Assembly: GCF_002742265.1 (NCBI RefSeq)
Contig: NZ_MDGL01000160.1
Location: 1-64,000 of the forward strand
Direction of reading: 5' to 3'
Source of the DNA: Maribacter sp. 4G9
GTDB taxonomy: Bacteria > Bacteroidota > Bacteroidia > Flavobacteriales > Flavobacteriaceae
Length of the DNA stretch: 64,000 bases
The translations under genes were made by a program, and so were the position numbers. Below are positions 29,163 to 38,281 of this stretch, one piece after another. Numbering within the stretch: the stretch's first letter is position 1; the number at the start of each line of letters is the position of its first letter. The notes beneath the pieces were generated by a model. That model saw only the letters and a program-made list of their open reading frames with translations, was not told where the DNA came from and ran no database searches.

Positions 29163-29723
29163 TCAATTAAGACTTGGGTTTTCGGGTGCATTGGACCATA
29201 GAAGATAATCCCCACCTAGTTCCAACATTTTTTCCTTCCAAAAAGCCCCGGACGATTTTTTGATGATTTGACTTTGGTATTCGTTTTTGACGACGATCCA
29301 AGACTTGGACAAAAGTTCTTTGTCCAACTGAAGGGACGACCATCCTGAATATCCAAGAAAAAACCTGATATCGTCTTCGGAAATGATATGATTATTTATA
29401 AGGTCGACGGTTTTATCAAAATCCCCGCCCCAGTATATACCATCGGATATTTCCACACTATTATCAATCAAATGCGGCACCTTGTGAATAAAATATAGAT
29501 TATCCTGCTCTACGGGCCCACCATTATACACTTGAAATGGCATGGAGATTTCTGTTATAAGATCGCTAATTTGATATTCTAAAGGCTTGTTCAGAATAAA
29601 TCCTACGGACCCCTCTTCATTATGTTCTGCCAATAACACCACGGACCTATTAAATGAAACATCTCCGGTCAACGAAGGTTCTGCAATTAACAACTTACCT
29701 TTATTTGGCTTTAAATGGACCAT
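29163..29723 (-). CDS. YqgE/AlgH family protein
   Basis: 186 residues, standard length. It begins with KPNKGKLLIAEPSLTGDVSFNRSVVLLAEHNEEGSVGFILNKPL, the hallmark of the family, and has the later FLGYSGWSSLQLDKEL block. Cytosolic, single domain; function is uncertain despite its early link with alginate regulation. Monocistronic on the minus strand; the GCTAACT repeats lie just past its stop. Confidence 0.93.
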   Translation of the reverse strand: MVHLKPNKGKLLIAEPSLTGDVSFNRSVVLLAEHNEEGSVGFILNKPLEYQISDLITEISMPFQVYNGGPVEQDNLYFIHKVPHLIDNSVEISDGIYWGGDFDKTVDLINNHIISEDDIRFFLGYSGWSSLQLDKELLSKSWIVVKNEYQSQIIKKSSGAFWKEKMLELGGDYLLWSNAPENPSLN

Positions 29724-29787
29724 TTTTAGCTACCTGATATTATCTAAAATAATACAATTCCTGTTAATTAACCAAATGGGAAATAAA

Positions 29788-29812
29788 AAAAGGCACTTAA
29801 AAAGTGCCTTTT
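29788..29812 (-). terminator. terminator of HU gene
   Basis: AAAAGGCACTT, short loop, AAGTGCCTTTT with flanking A and T runs, so it can work in both directions; 23 bases past the hup stop. Confidence 0.8.
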
Positions 29813-29834
29813 AATTATGATAATCGTGCATTTT

Positions 29835-30107
29835 TTAGTTAACTGCATCGCTTAAGTCAGAACCTGCCTTAAACTTAACAACGTTTTTAGCTGCGATTTG
29901 GATAGTTTTACCTGTAGATGGGTTTCTACCTTCTCTTGCATTTCTTTTAGATACGGACCAAGATCCGAAACCAACTAGAGAAACTCTATCGCCCTTTTTA
30001 AGAGCACCTTCAACATTTCCTAAGAAAGACTCCAATGACTTTTTAGCCGCTGCTTTAGTGATGCCCGCGTCTGCTGCCATTGCATCGATCAATTCTGTTT
30101 TGTTCAT
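29835..30107 (-). CDS. hup: HU-family DNA-binding protein
   Basis: 90 residues, the exact HU length. It begins MNKTELIDAMAADAGITKAAAKKSLESF and contains VSLVGFGSWSVSKRNAREGRNPSTGKTIQI, the beta-arm region with the conserved RxGRNPxTG. Dimeric nucleoid protein that bends DNA without strict sequence preference. Monocistronic, with its own complete promoter (30153-30182) and terminator (29788). Confidence 0.97.
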   Translation of the reverse strand: MNKTELIDAMAADAGITKAAAKKSLESFLGNVEGALKKGDRVSLVGFGSWSVSKRNAREGRNPSTGKTIQIAAKNVVKFKAGSDLSDAVN

Positions 30108-30152
30108 AATGTGATTAAATTAATTGTTGTTAAATAATTTTAAACCTTAGAA

Positions 30153-30182
30153 CAAATTTATATGGATTTATGACCAACACAA
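30153..30182 (-). promoter_or_regulatory. promoter of HU gene
   Basis: Minus strand TTG (30180-30182), 19-base spacer, TAAATTTG (30153-30160), the best full promoter match in the window, 46 bases before the ATG. Confidence 0.75.
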
Positions 30183-30284
30183 GTAAAACAGGCGCAAATC
30201 CCTTATTTTGTTGATAACTCAGGAGGTTTGTTGATAAAGTAGGACATTTTTTACGTGCTCAGCTATCCCAATAGGGACGGGGCT

Positions 30285-31232
30285 TTAGCCAAGATGGGCA
30301 TTTTTTGATAAATTAAGTCCGTTTAAGAGATCGACTACGTTCATTTTCCTTTTTCCTTGAAGTTGCACTTCCAATAGATGTAGGAAACCATTTTTAACGG
30401 CGACCTTTATTTCTTTTTTATCAAAAATCAAGGTGCCATTTTCCAAGGAATGCTTTGATGCTTCCTTGGATGTTCTATAAATCTTAATAATTGTCTCGTC
30501 ACTCTCATTATAAAGTATACTCCATGCGGCGGGGTATGGACTCAACCCCCTGATCATATCATAAATTTTATTCAGGGGAAGGTTCCAGTCTATTTTACAA
30601 GTTTCCCTATGAATTTTATGGGCCACTTTTAAATCGGCGGTGCTTTCTTGTACCGTGGTATCCAAATCACCCGCAATGATCCTACCCAAAGTTTCGAGAA
30701 CGGCACGGGCACCCAGTATCATTAATCTGTCATGTAGGGAACCCGCGTCCTCATCGGCAAGAATATCCATTTCTTTTTGAAGTATGATGGCACCTGTATC
30801 TATTTTTTCATCTATAAAAAAAGTGGTCACCCCTGTCTTTGTTTCCCCATTGATGATGGCCCAATTGATAGGAGCCGCACCCCTGTAATCTGGCAACAAG
30901 GACGCGTGTAGGTTAAATGTCCCTAATTCTGGCATTTGCCAAACCGCCTTGGGCAGCATTCTAAAAGCAACCACTACCTGAAGGTTGGCATTCAATTCCT
31001 TTAGATCCTTTAAAAAGTCTTCGCTTTTTAGATTGGTGGGTTGTAAGATAGGAAGGCCATTTGCCATGGCATATTTTTTTACTGCGGATTCATTCAATTT
31101 TCTTCCGCGCCCAGAAGGTCTATCCGGGGCCGTTACCACGCCCACTATGGTATGATTGGCTTTAACGATGGCATCCAATATCCCCACGGCAAAATCCGGG
31201 GTCCCCATAAAAACAATTCTTAATTCTCGCAT
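30285..31232 (-). CDS. fmt: methionyl-tRNA formyltransferase
   Basis: 315 residues, full length. The formyl-donor domain has MGTPDFAVGILD, the loop TAPDRPSGRGRKL and the catalytic HASLLPDYRGAAPINWAIINGETKTGVTTF with FIDEKIDTGAII. The C-terminal barrel (about 210-315) ends with LQGKRKMNVVDLLNG. It formylates the initiator Met-tRNA. Its start overlaps the end of recQ by 13 bases, so the two are coupled. Confidence 0.97.
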   Translation of the reverse strand: MRELRIVFMGTPDFAVGILDAIVKANHTIVGVVTAPDRPSGRGRKLNESAVKKYAMANGLPILQPTNLKSEDFLKDLKELNANLQVVVAFRMLPKAVWQMPELGTFNLHASLLPDYRGAAPINWAIINGETKTGVTTFFIDEKIDTGAIILQKEMDILADEDAGSLHDRLMILGARAVLETLGRIIAGDLDTTVQESTADLKVAHKIHRETCKIDWNLPLNKIYDMIRGLSPYPAAWSILYNESDETIIKIYRTSKEASKHSLENGTLIFDKKEIKVAVKNGFLHLLEVQLQGKRKMNVVDLLNGLNLSKNAHLG

Positions 31233-33127
31233 GCGATGATTTTATATTCATTTTTGGCGTTAATCATGATAATCCCGTCTTCCAGTAACTCTTGTAGAAT
31301 CATCAACAAGGAATCTGGATTGCATTTAAGCAAAGTTACTAATGATCTTGAGGAAGCTTCCTTGTTATTAAGCAAACCAATCGTTCTTTGTTTCAAATCC
31401 ATTAATTCGTCCGTCCGATCCTTTTTTTGTAAACACACATCGCAGATACCACACGGCAGTAAATCTTTCTCACCAAAATATTGCAATAATTGTTTGCTTC
31501 TACATACCTGATCTTTGTCTATATATTCCAGCATGGCCTCGACCTGGGCCTTTTTCAATTGGTTCTGTTCCTCTATGTTTTTTGCAAACCGGTTGATGGT
31601 CTGGTCATCTTCCCTTGGTACTAAAAAGGTTAGTTCAAGATCACTGTGTGATGCATGGTATTCAATTATTTCATCCTTATCAAGAATTTCAAGGTGCCCC
31701 AGCACTTTGTTTTCAGGATAATTCAGTTTCTTGGCCAAAGTAAAGGTGTTGATGACCGTATGGTTTTCAAAAATTCCACCATAGGTCCTTAATATCAATT
31801 TTACACTATCGTCCAAAAAGCTATTCCTTTTCAAATATTCCAAAAGCGAATCCTTGGAGCATATAAATTGCACACTGGACATGCGATTGAAAGATTCTGA
31901 TAGCGCGATGACAGAATTTCTATCGAGTATTTTTAGTGTATTGTACGTAATTAGGGTATTCAACTGATATACATCGCAGAACTCATTGAAATTTAGACGG
32001 AAAGCCTCATTGCTTCCCTCGCCATAGGCGATTTGAAAATAATTGCTCAGTTTCCTATAGATGAACTTTACCATGGCAACATCCGGTAACACACTAAGAA
32101 ACTGCTTTCTTGCAAGTTCTTCATCCGTTTTATTGGTAAATAAAATGGCCTCTGCCATCTCACCGTTCCTTCCGGCCCTTCCGGCTTCCTGAAAATAATT
32201 CTCGATACAGTCCGGTATCTGATAATGTACGACCAAGGAAACATCCGGTTTGTCAATACCCATTCCAAAGGCGTTGGTCGCTACCATGACCTTTATTTCA
32301 TTCTGTAGCCAACTTTTCAATTTATCCCTTTTATCCTTTTCTGGAATCCCTCCATGGTAAAAGGTAGCCGAAATGCCGTTTTTCGTTAAATAGGTACTTA
32401 ATTCCTCCGTCACCTTGCGTGACCGGGTATACACTATTCCACTACTTTTAAGTTGTTTGCAATAATGCCTTAATTGAAATCGCTTGTCTTCATGGGTGTC
32501 TACCTTAAAGGATATGTTTTTTCGTGAAAACGATTGCTTTTCAATTAAAGGGTTTATTAATTCCAATTGTTCAACTATATCCAATACGACTTTTTGGGTG
32601 GCCGTTGCCGTCAAGGCAATCATGGGGACTTCGGGGTGGAGTTCCCTTAAAAGTTGGCATTTTAGGTACGCCGGACGAAAATCGTGTCCCCATTGCGAAA
32701 TACAATGCGCCTCGTCCACCACAAAAAAATTAACGTCCATCTGGCGGATCCGCTCTTGGATTATCTCTTGCTCCAAGCGTTCCGGGGACATATATAAAAA
32801 CTTATAACCGCCATACACGCAATTGTCAAGGATATCATTGACTTCTTCAAATTTCAGGCTCCCGGTCATTCCAATGGCCTTTATTCCAAGACTTTTTAAT
32901 TGGGATACTTGGTTTTGAATCAATGATATCAAAGGGGAAATAACAATGCAGATACCGTCAGTTGCCATGGCGGGCACTTGAAAACAGATGGACTTTCCTC
33001 CTCCGGTGGGCATTAACGCCAAAACGTCCCTACCGTTCAGGATTGTATCAATAATATACGCTTGAGGGCCCTTGAAATGAAGGTAGCCCCAATATTCCCT
33101 CAGTACTTTATGTGGTTCCAAGCTCAC
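31220..33127 (-). CDS. recQ: ATP-dependent DNA helicase RecQ
   Basis: 635 residues. Walker A MPTGGGKSICFQ near 39-50, the DExH box VVDEAHCISQWGHDFRPAY, motif IV-VI blocks (ATNAFGMGIDKPDVSLVVHY, QEAGRAGRNG) and the RecQ zinc site formed by Cys in DQVCRSKQ and LLPCGICDVC. No HRDC domain is evident at the C-terminus, so it is the shorter Bacteroidota form. It unwinds DNA in recombination and repair. Lies one base after the AAA-ATPase gene and overlaps fmt. Confidence 0.95.
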   Translation of the reverse strand: MSLEPHKVLREYWGYLHFKGPQAYIIDTILNGRDVLALMPTGGGKSICFQVPAMATDGICIVISPLISLIQNQVSQLKSLGIKAIGMTGSLKFEEVNDILDNCVYGGYKFLYMSPERLEQEIIQERIRQMDVNFFVVDEAHCISQWGHDFRPAYLKCQLLRELHPEVPMIALTATATQKVVLDIVEQLELINPLIEKQSFSRKNISFKVDTHEDKRFQLRHYCKQLKSSGIVYTRSRKVTEELSTYLTKNGISATFYHGGIPEKDKRDKLKSWLQNEIKVMVATNAFGMGIDKPDVSLVVHYQIPDCIENYFQEAGRAGRNGEMAEAILFTNKTDEELARKQFLSVLPDVAMVKFIYRKLSNYFQIAYGEGSNEAFRLNFNEFCDVYQLNTLITYNTLKILDRNSVIALSESFNRMSSVQFICSKDSLLEYLKRNSFLDDSVKLILRTYGGIFENHTVINTFTLAKKLNYPENKVLGHLEILDKDEIIEYHASHSDLELTFLVPREDDQTINRFAKNIEEQNQLKKAQVEAMLEYIDKDQVCRSKQLLQYFGEKDLLPCGICDVCLQKKDRTDELMDLKQRTIGLLNNKEASSRSLVTLLKCNPDSLLMILQELLEDGIIMINAKNEYKIIACEN

Positions 33128-33688
33128 TTATCCCTTTGTCCGTTTTAATATAAAATTCAATCGTTCCGATATGCTTCCAAAAGGTACTTCTAGAATATCA
33201 TATTCCAAGGAGCGGTAAGTCTCCTCAAGATGGATATGTAAGTCTACGGCTTGGGGGTAGCTCTCCAACCGTTCATTGTCCTGTACATAGATTTCCTCCC
33301 ATGGGGGTAGGATGAACACTTGGTCATACTTATTGTTTTTGCAAGTATCCTTAAACGCTTCGTCATAGGCCTGTCCAAAATAATCCATATAGGCTAGGAC
33401 ATCCGGCATTCCCCTATCATAGAAAAGTAGTTCTTTTTCTACGGTTTCGGCTTCTTTAAAATGTTTCAATCTACCTTGTAAAAGAGTTTGGTTGAAGGAC
33501 AATGAATCGTCTACAAAATCAATAGGATTGCTAAGGATTACATTTGGATCTTGATATTTTTTTGCCTCAAGGGTCATGGTTCGAATAATTTCATGGAAAC
33601 AATGGTATCCTGAATTTTCCAAAGATTTAATTACCGAAGTTTTTCCAGTGCCAGGGGCGCCTGTTATAACAATTCTTTTGAAGTCCAA
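33128..33688 (-). CDS. AAA-family ATPase (NadR-like kinase fold)
   Basis: 186 residues. Walker A ITGAPGTGKTSVIKSLE at 8-24, a later acidic FYDRGMPDVLAYMDYFG and the arginine-rich lid typical of small P-loop kinases (AAA_28 group). A stand-alone ATPase or nucleotide kinase of unknown substrate; it shares an operon with recQ and fmt, with a single base between its stop and the recQ start. Confidence 0.8.
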   Translation of the reverse strand: MDFKRIVITGAPGTGKTSVIKSLENSGYHCFHEIIRTMTLEAKKYQDPNVILSNPIDFVDDSLSFNQTLLQGRLKHFKEAETVEKELLFYDRGMPDVLAYMDYFGQAYDEAFKDTCKNNKYDQVFILPPWEEIYVQDNERLESYPQAVDLHIHLEETYRSLEYDILEVPFGSISERLNFILKRTKG

Positions 33689-33753
33689 AAAAAATAGATT
33701 TATCCTGTAAAAATACGGAAACGGTAGGTATTAAAAAACTAGGCATTTCCCCG

Positions 33754-33761
33754 TATCTTTG
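33754..33761 (+). promoter_or_regulatory. -7 box before DUF493 gene
   Basis: TATCTTTG, 15 bases before the ATG at 33777; no clear -33 element. Divergent from the ATPase/recQ unit. Confidence 0.45.
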
Positions 33762-33776
33762 TAAAAAAATGAAGTA

Positions 33777-34064
33777 ATGGCGGAAAAGAATTCTGATGCG
33801 TTTTACAATAAATTAAAAGAGCAGTTAACGGCCACAAGTTCATGGCCTTCCAATTACCTATATAAGTTCATTGTGTTGTCAGACCAAGAAAAAATTAAGG
33901 CAATCCACAATATATTCGATAATATGGGGGCGGTAATCGAATCCAAGAAGTCCAAAAAAGGAAAATATACCAGTGTATCGATTACGGTTAACTTAAAGGA
34001 CCCAGATGAAGTCATAGCCAAATACAAGGAAGTAGGGGCCATAGAGGGTGTAATCTCGTTGTAA
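33777..34064 (+). CDS. DUF493/YbeD-like protein
   Basis: 95 residues, single domain. WPSNYLYKFIVLSDQEKIKAIHNIF and GKYTSVSITVNLKDPDEVIAKYKEV match the ferredoxin-like alpha/beta fold of the DUF493 family. Likely a regulatory domain; the function is unknown. First of a plus-strand run DUF493, DUF4290, murA. Confidence 0.9.
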   Translation: MAEKNSDAFYNKLKEQLTATSSWPSNYLYKFIVLSDQEKIKAIHNIFDNMGAVIESKKSKKGKYTSVSITVNLKDPDEVIAKYKEVGAIEGVISL

Positions 34065-34146
34065 AATAGTATTTCACCAATAATTTTATTAATTTGCAGG
34101 CGTTAAGAGAATACTTCTTCAGACTATTAAAGATAATTTTCCCAAT

Positions 34147-34797
34147 TTGGATTTAGTAAATAACCTCGAATACAATACAGAGCGTCCCCAATTGATTATT
34201 CCTGAATATGGAAGGCATTTTCAAAAAATGGTGGATTATGCCGTAAGTATTGAAGATACGGCCGAGCGTAATCGCGTGGCGAACTCCATTATCAGTGTTA
34301 TGGGCAACTTACAGCCCCATTTGCGCGACGTACCGGACTTCCAACATAAACTGTGGGACCAGCTATTTATCATGTCCGATTTTAAACTGGATGTGGAATC
34401 ACCTTTTCCCATTACGTCAAAGGAAATGTTACAGAAGCGTCCTGAACCTTTGGACTATCCACAAAACTTTCCCAAATACCGATTCTATGGGAACAACATC
34501 AAACGTATGATCGATGTTGCCGTTCAGTGGGAAAAAGGGGATAAGCGTTCCGGATTGGAATATGCCATCGCCAATCATATGAAAAAGTGCTACCTCAACT
34601 GGAACAAGGAAGTTGTGGACGATACCGCCATTTTCAACCATTTGTATGAGCTTAGCAATGGCGAGATAGATCTTGCCGCAAAAGGCGAAAACCTTACGGA
34701 CAGTGGGCAATTCCTTAAGAACAAGGTAGCCAAAACTCCTAGGTCAAACGCTGGTAAAAAGAATAGAACTAATAATCGCGGTAAAAAACGCTACTAA
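34147..34797 (+). CDS. DUF4290 protein
   Basis: 216 residues from a TTG start (MDLVNNLEYNTERPQLIIPEYGRH is the family's regular beginning, so TTG is accepted). The conserved block QKMVDYAVSIEDTAERNRVANSIISVMGNL follows. The C-terminus is very basic (KKNRTNNRGKKRY). Found only in Bacteroidota and nearly always just before murA, as here (15 bases). Function unknown, possibly linked to cell-wall synthesis. Confidence 0.9.
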   Translation: MDLVNNLEYNTERPQLIIPEYGRHFQKMVDYAVSIEDTAERNRVANSIISVMGNLQPHLRDVPDFQHKLWDQLFIMSDFKLDVESPFPITSKEMLQKRPEPLDYPQNFPKYRFYGNNIKRMIDVAVQWEKGDKRSGLEYAIANHMKKCYLNWNKEVVDDTAIFNHLYELSNGEIDLAAKGENLTDSGQFLKNKVAKTPRSNAGKKNRTNNRGKKRY

Positions 34798-34812
34798 ACT
34801 TCCATTTACAAG

Positions 34813-36120
34813 ATGGGAACATTTAAAATCGAAGGTGGTCACCCGCTCTCCGGTGAAATAACACCACAAGGTGCGAAGAACGAGGCATTACAAATTTTAT
34901 GTGCCGTCCTTTTGACATCGGAAAAAGTTACTATAAACAACATCCCGGATATTGTCGATGTAAACAAATTGATTTCCCTTTTGGAAGACCTTGGTGTCAA
35001 GATTCAAAAGAAGGGCAAGGGTTCTTACACCTTTAAGGCAGACGATATCAATCTGGATTATCTACAATCAGACCAATTCAAACAAGATGGACGGAGCCTT
35101 CGAGGTTCCATAATGTTGGTAGGTCCGTTATTGGCCAGATTCGGCAAGGGGTATATACCCAAACCTGGTGGGGATAAAATTGGAAGAAGACGTTTGGATA
35201 CCCATTTTGAAGGCTTTATAAAGCTAGGGGCCAAATTTAGGTACAACCGGGAAGAATATTTTTATGGGGTAGAGGCCAAGGAACTCAAAGGTACCTATAT
35301 GTTGCTGGATGAGGCCTCGGTTACCGGCACCGCCAATATTCTTATGGCCGCTGTTTTGGCTAAAGGTCAAACGACCATTTATAACGCCGCTTGTGAGCCC
35401 TATCTACAACAGCTCTGTAAAATGCTCATTAGGATGGGTGCAAAAATATCTGGTGTTGGTTCCAACTTATTGGTCATTGATGGTGTGGAAACACTGGGGG
35501 GAACGGAACATACCATGCTGCCCGACATGATCGAGATCGGAAGCTGGATCGGCCTTGCCGCCATGACCAAAAGCGAGCTTACCATAAAAAATGTAAGTTG
35601 GGACGATTTGGGACAGATACCCACGGTTTTCAGAAAACTGGGTATTCAACTGGAACGTAGAGGGGATGATATCTATATTCCTAAGCATACAAACGGATAT
35701 GAAATCCAGAATTATATCGATGGATCTATATTGACCATTGCCGATGCCCCTTGGCCAGGACTGACACCAGACCTGCTCAGTATTATTTTGGTGGTAGCCA
35801 TACAGGCCAAAGGGGAAGTGATCATTCATCAAAAAATGTTCGAAAGCCGATTGTTCTTCGTTGATAAACTATTGGATATGGGCGCTAAGATCATCCTTTG
35901 CGACCCCCATAGGGCGGCCGTGATGGGACATAATTTTAAGTCTACCTTGAAAGCCACCACTATGACCTCGCCCGATATTAGGGCAGGTGTCTCCTTGTTG
36001 ATTGCGGCTCTTTCGGCAAAAGGGACTTCAACTATCCATAATATTGAACAAATCGATAGGGGGTACGAGAATATAGATGTAAGACTACGGGCTATAGGTG
36101 CTAAAATAGATAGGGTCTAA
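34813..36120 (+). CDS. murA: UDP-N-acetylglucosamine 1-carboxyvinyltransferase, Cys-to-Asp type
   Basis: 435 residues, full length. AKNEALQILCA holds the substrate Lys22-Asn23. The active-site loop reads PKPGGDKIGRRRLDTH: Asp121 stands where the Cys of E. coli MurA (C115), the target of fosfomycin, would be. The same change in other bacteria keeps activity and gives insensitivity to the drug. The rest of both lobes is regular. First committed step of peptidoglycan synthesis, cytosolic. Follows DUF4290 by 15 bases. Confidence 0.97.
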   Translation: MGTFKIEGGHPLSGEITPQGAKNEALQILCAVLLTSEKVTINNIPDIVDVNKLISLLEDLGVKIQKKGKGSYTFKADDINLDYLQSDQFKQDGRSLRGSIMLVGPLLARFGKGYIPKPGGDKIGRRRLDTHFEGFIKLGAKFRYNREEYFYGVEAKELKGTYMLLDEASVTGTANILMAAVLAKGQTTIYNAACEPYLQQLCKMLIRMGAKISGVGSNLLVIDGVETLGGTEHTMLPDMIEIGSWIGLAAMTKSELTIKNVSWDDLGQIPTVFRKLGIQLERRGDDIYIPKHTNGYEIQNYIDGSILTIADAPWPGLTPDLLSIILVVAIQAKGEVIIHQKMFESRLFFVDKLLDMGAKIILCDPHRAAVMGHNFKSTLKATTMTSPDIRAGVSLLIAALSAKGTSTIHNIEQIDRGYENIDVRLRAIGAKIDRV

Positions 36121-36125
36121 TCCTG

Positions 36126-37130
36126 TCAGGATTTTTCAACAATCGTTCCATCCGGATACTTGGCAAACCGACCTTTTTCGGCAGGATGCACATTGTCCGG
36201 ATAAGGCCAGGGCCATCCCCCGAATTGCGTCAATCGGAATTGTGAAAATGCCTTTTGCAGTTCCTCCCTTGTCGTCATAACAAAAGGACCTTGTTGTGCT
36301 ACAGGTTCTTCAATGGGAGCCCCCTGCAGCACTAAAATCTTGGCGCTATGTGAGCCGGCCTTGATACTGATTTCGGCCGTAGGGTCTACATCGGCCCCAT
36401 AGTTCTGTATAAGTGTTTCACTGCCCAAGGTAATTTCATCCCCTTCATAAAAATAAATACTTCTGTTAATGTTCTTTTCTGCCTTTGGAAGACTCAGTTC
36501 GCCATTCGCTTCGATATGTATGTTCCAGATGGCTACCATGTTTTCTGGCTCTGATGCCCAGGAGTCTGGAGGTGGGTCAAGCGCCAAGGTTTCGTTAAAA
36601 TTACCGGCAATAACGGTTATGGTGGCATTTTCAGTCTCTATCACGGGGATGTCCTCATGCCAAAGCATCTTAAAATGGGGATCGGCAAATTTGGATTTTT
36701 TGGGTAGATTCAACCAAATTTGAAAAAGTTCCAAGGTATTCTGCTTATCTGTATTCAATAATGGAAACATTTCGGAATGTTGTACCCCGCTGCCCGCTGT
36801 CATCCATTGGGTGTCACCTAGACCAAAACGCCCTGCCGCCCCTAAGGAATCTGAATGATCACAGAAACCTTGGTTCACCAAGGTCACCGTCTCAAAACCT
36901 ACGTGAGGATGTGCCGGAAATCCCGGTATGGTCTGACCGTGGTACATCCGCCAATCCTGATTTGGATTAAAATCACTACCCAAGGGTCTCCCCTTTAATA
37001 GTTCAGGAGCCGGACCTAAATCAGAAGTGCCTTCTGGAAAATGGTCCAAATGATGGACGCAGAACAAAAAGGGATCTTGGGTCTGCCATTGGGGGCCAAG
37101 CGGAAACTTTCTTACTATACCATTACTCAT
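36126..37130 (-). CDS. pirin-family protein
   Basis: 334 residues, bicupin. N-terminal cupin region includes FPAHPHVGFETVTLVNQGFCDHSDSLG, with metal-binding His residues and the GDTQWMTAGSGVQHSEMFP block; the second cupin carries NINRSIYFYEGDEITLG. Pirins bind iron; some act as quercetin dioxygenases, others as redox regulators. Monocistronic, ending five bases from the end of murA on the opposite strand. Confidence 0.9.
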   Translation of the reverse strand: MSNGIVRKFPLGPQWQTQDPFLFCVHHLDHFPEGTSDLGPAPELLKGRPLGSDFNPNQDWRMYHGQTIPGFPAHPHVGFETVTLVNQGFCDHSDSLGAAGRFGLGDTQWMTAGSGVQHSEMFPLLNTDKQNTLELFQIWLNLPKKSKFADPHFKMLWHEDIPVIETENATITVIAGNFNETLALDPPPDSWASEPENMVAIWNIHIEANGELSLPKAEKNINRSIYFYEGDEITLGSETLIQNYGADVDPTAEISIKAGSHSAKILVLQGAPIEEPVAQQGPFVMTTREELQKAFSQFRLTQFGGWPWPYPDNVHPAEKGRFAKYPDGTIVEKS

Positions 37131-37182
37131 TAACTTAGGTTTTATTCCGTACGTCTACTAAAATTACGGCAGTGCTACTTCT

Positions 37183-37587
37183 TTACAAAATACGTTCCAT
37201 CACTACGAATTCCAAATCTGCCTTTGTAAAAAACTCGTTGGTTTTGGTCATTCCAAAATTTTCATAAAAATGGGTTTTGTCGATCCTGGCATTGCACCAA
37301 ATTCTTTTGACCTGCATTTGAAAACAAATATGGATGACATGCTTGATCAATAAGGCAGCATAACCCTTTCTTTGGTATTCCGGTTGAGTTGCCAGTTTTC
37401 TAAATTGTGCGGAATCACCTGCTATAAACACCGAAATGCAGCTCACGATTTTCTCATTGGTAAATATACCGAAGTGCTTTCCGTCACTATCATTTTTTAG
37501 TTTGACAAAATCCATTGGAAAATCTGGCCACATAACCCTATGTCTTATGGGCCACGTAGTTTCCGCCGAAATATTTACAATGCGCAA
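37183..37587 (-). CDS. GNAT-family N-acetyltransferase
   Basis: 134 residues. The acetyl-CoA site is the block FRKLATQPEYQRKGYAALLIKHV (Q/R-x-x-G-x-A), followed by IWCNARIDKTHFYENFGMTKT, typical for GNAT motif B. The substrate cannot be assigned. Confidence 0.85.
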   Translation of the reverse strand: MRIVNISAETTWPIRHRVMWPDFPMDFVKLKNDSDGKHFGIFTNEKIVSCISVFIAGDSAQFRKLATQPEYQRKGYAALLIKHVIHICFQMQVKRIWCNARIDKTHFYENFGMTKTNEFFTKADLEFVVMERIL

Positions 37588-37639
37588 TACCCTATGGATT
37601 TAGTGTTCATCCTGAAAGACTACGTTGCTTGCATGATTC

Positions 37640-38140
37640 TTAATGCTTGGCGGTATTGATTTCAATCCAATTGTTCTCTGGATCTTGAACATAAATTTGC
37701 CGAACGCCATCGGCTCTTAAGGTAATGGCGTTAGGTTTGCCCGGCCAATCTGAATAAGGAACCTCCTTCTCTGTCAAATAGGCCACAAACTCGTCCAACT
37801 TTTGTGTAGCCAAACACAAATGGACACTTTTGCTGTGTTTCATGGCAACGCTGTCCTTTCCAATCAAATGCAACTGCGAATTTCCATTGATTATAAACCA
37901 TCTAAAGCCCGAGGTGGCGGAAGGATGTGGAATTTCCTTAAGCCGTAGGATGTCTTTGTAAAAAGTTCCGGTTTTTTCCAAATCCTTTACAATGAGCGAA
38001 TAGTGGTCGTAGGTAAAATCAAAACTAGGAGGTGCATCCTCCTGAGAATTCATAGAATGTTGCAGCAGGAGGAAAATAAGTGTTACAAAAGCCAATTTTT
38101 CAAACTTAGCCCAATGCCTCCAATTGTTTTTGGATTTCAT
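37640..38140 (-). CDS. secreted VOC-family protein (glyoxalase-like)
   Basis: About 166 residues from ATG 38140. The open frame reaches 38275, but its first part is the shadow of the Lacal_2735 gene. From 38140 the start is basic followed by LAFVTLIFLLLQHSMNSQ, a signal-peptide-like stretch; TTG 38095 or ATG 38053 are alternatives. The VOC fold is seen in YDHYSLIVKDLEKTGTFYKDIL, the His in HLCLA and the last line YVQDPENNWIEIN with the metal-binding Glu. Probably periplasmic; substrate unknown. Confidence 0.78.
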   Translation of the reverse strand: MKSKNNWRHWAKFEKLAFVTLIFLLLQHSMNSQEDAPPSFDFTYDHYSLIVKDLEKTGTFYKDILRLKEIPHPSATSGFRWFIINGNSQLHLIGKDSVAMKHSKSVHLCLATQKLDEFVAYLTEKEVPYSDWPGKPNAITLRADGVRQIYVQDPENNWIEINTAKH

Positions 38141-38270
38141 CCGCTTTTGCATATTTATCATCACTTGCCTTTCTGTTTGTTTTCGATAATTCAAAAGCCT
38201 CTTTAAGCAGCTTTTGATATTCACCAGTGAGTTTTTCTTTTTCAGTTTTTCTTTTAAATAATCCGAACAT
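38106..38270 (-). CDS. Lacal_2735-family small protein
   Basis: 54 residues in a frame hidden by a longer open frame. It begins MFGLFKRKTEKEKLTGEYQK and continues with LLKEAFELSKTNRKASDDKY and AKADEIQKQLEALG, the regular form of this short helical family found in Flavobacteriaceae. ATG at 38270, TAA at 38106-38108. It overlaps the probable start of the VOC gene by 35 bases. Function unknown. Confidence 0.85.
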   Translation of the reverse strand: MFGLFKRKTEKEKLTGEYQKLLKEAFELSKTNRKASDDKYAKADEIQKQLEALG

Positions 38271-38281
38271 AGCAATTTAAT

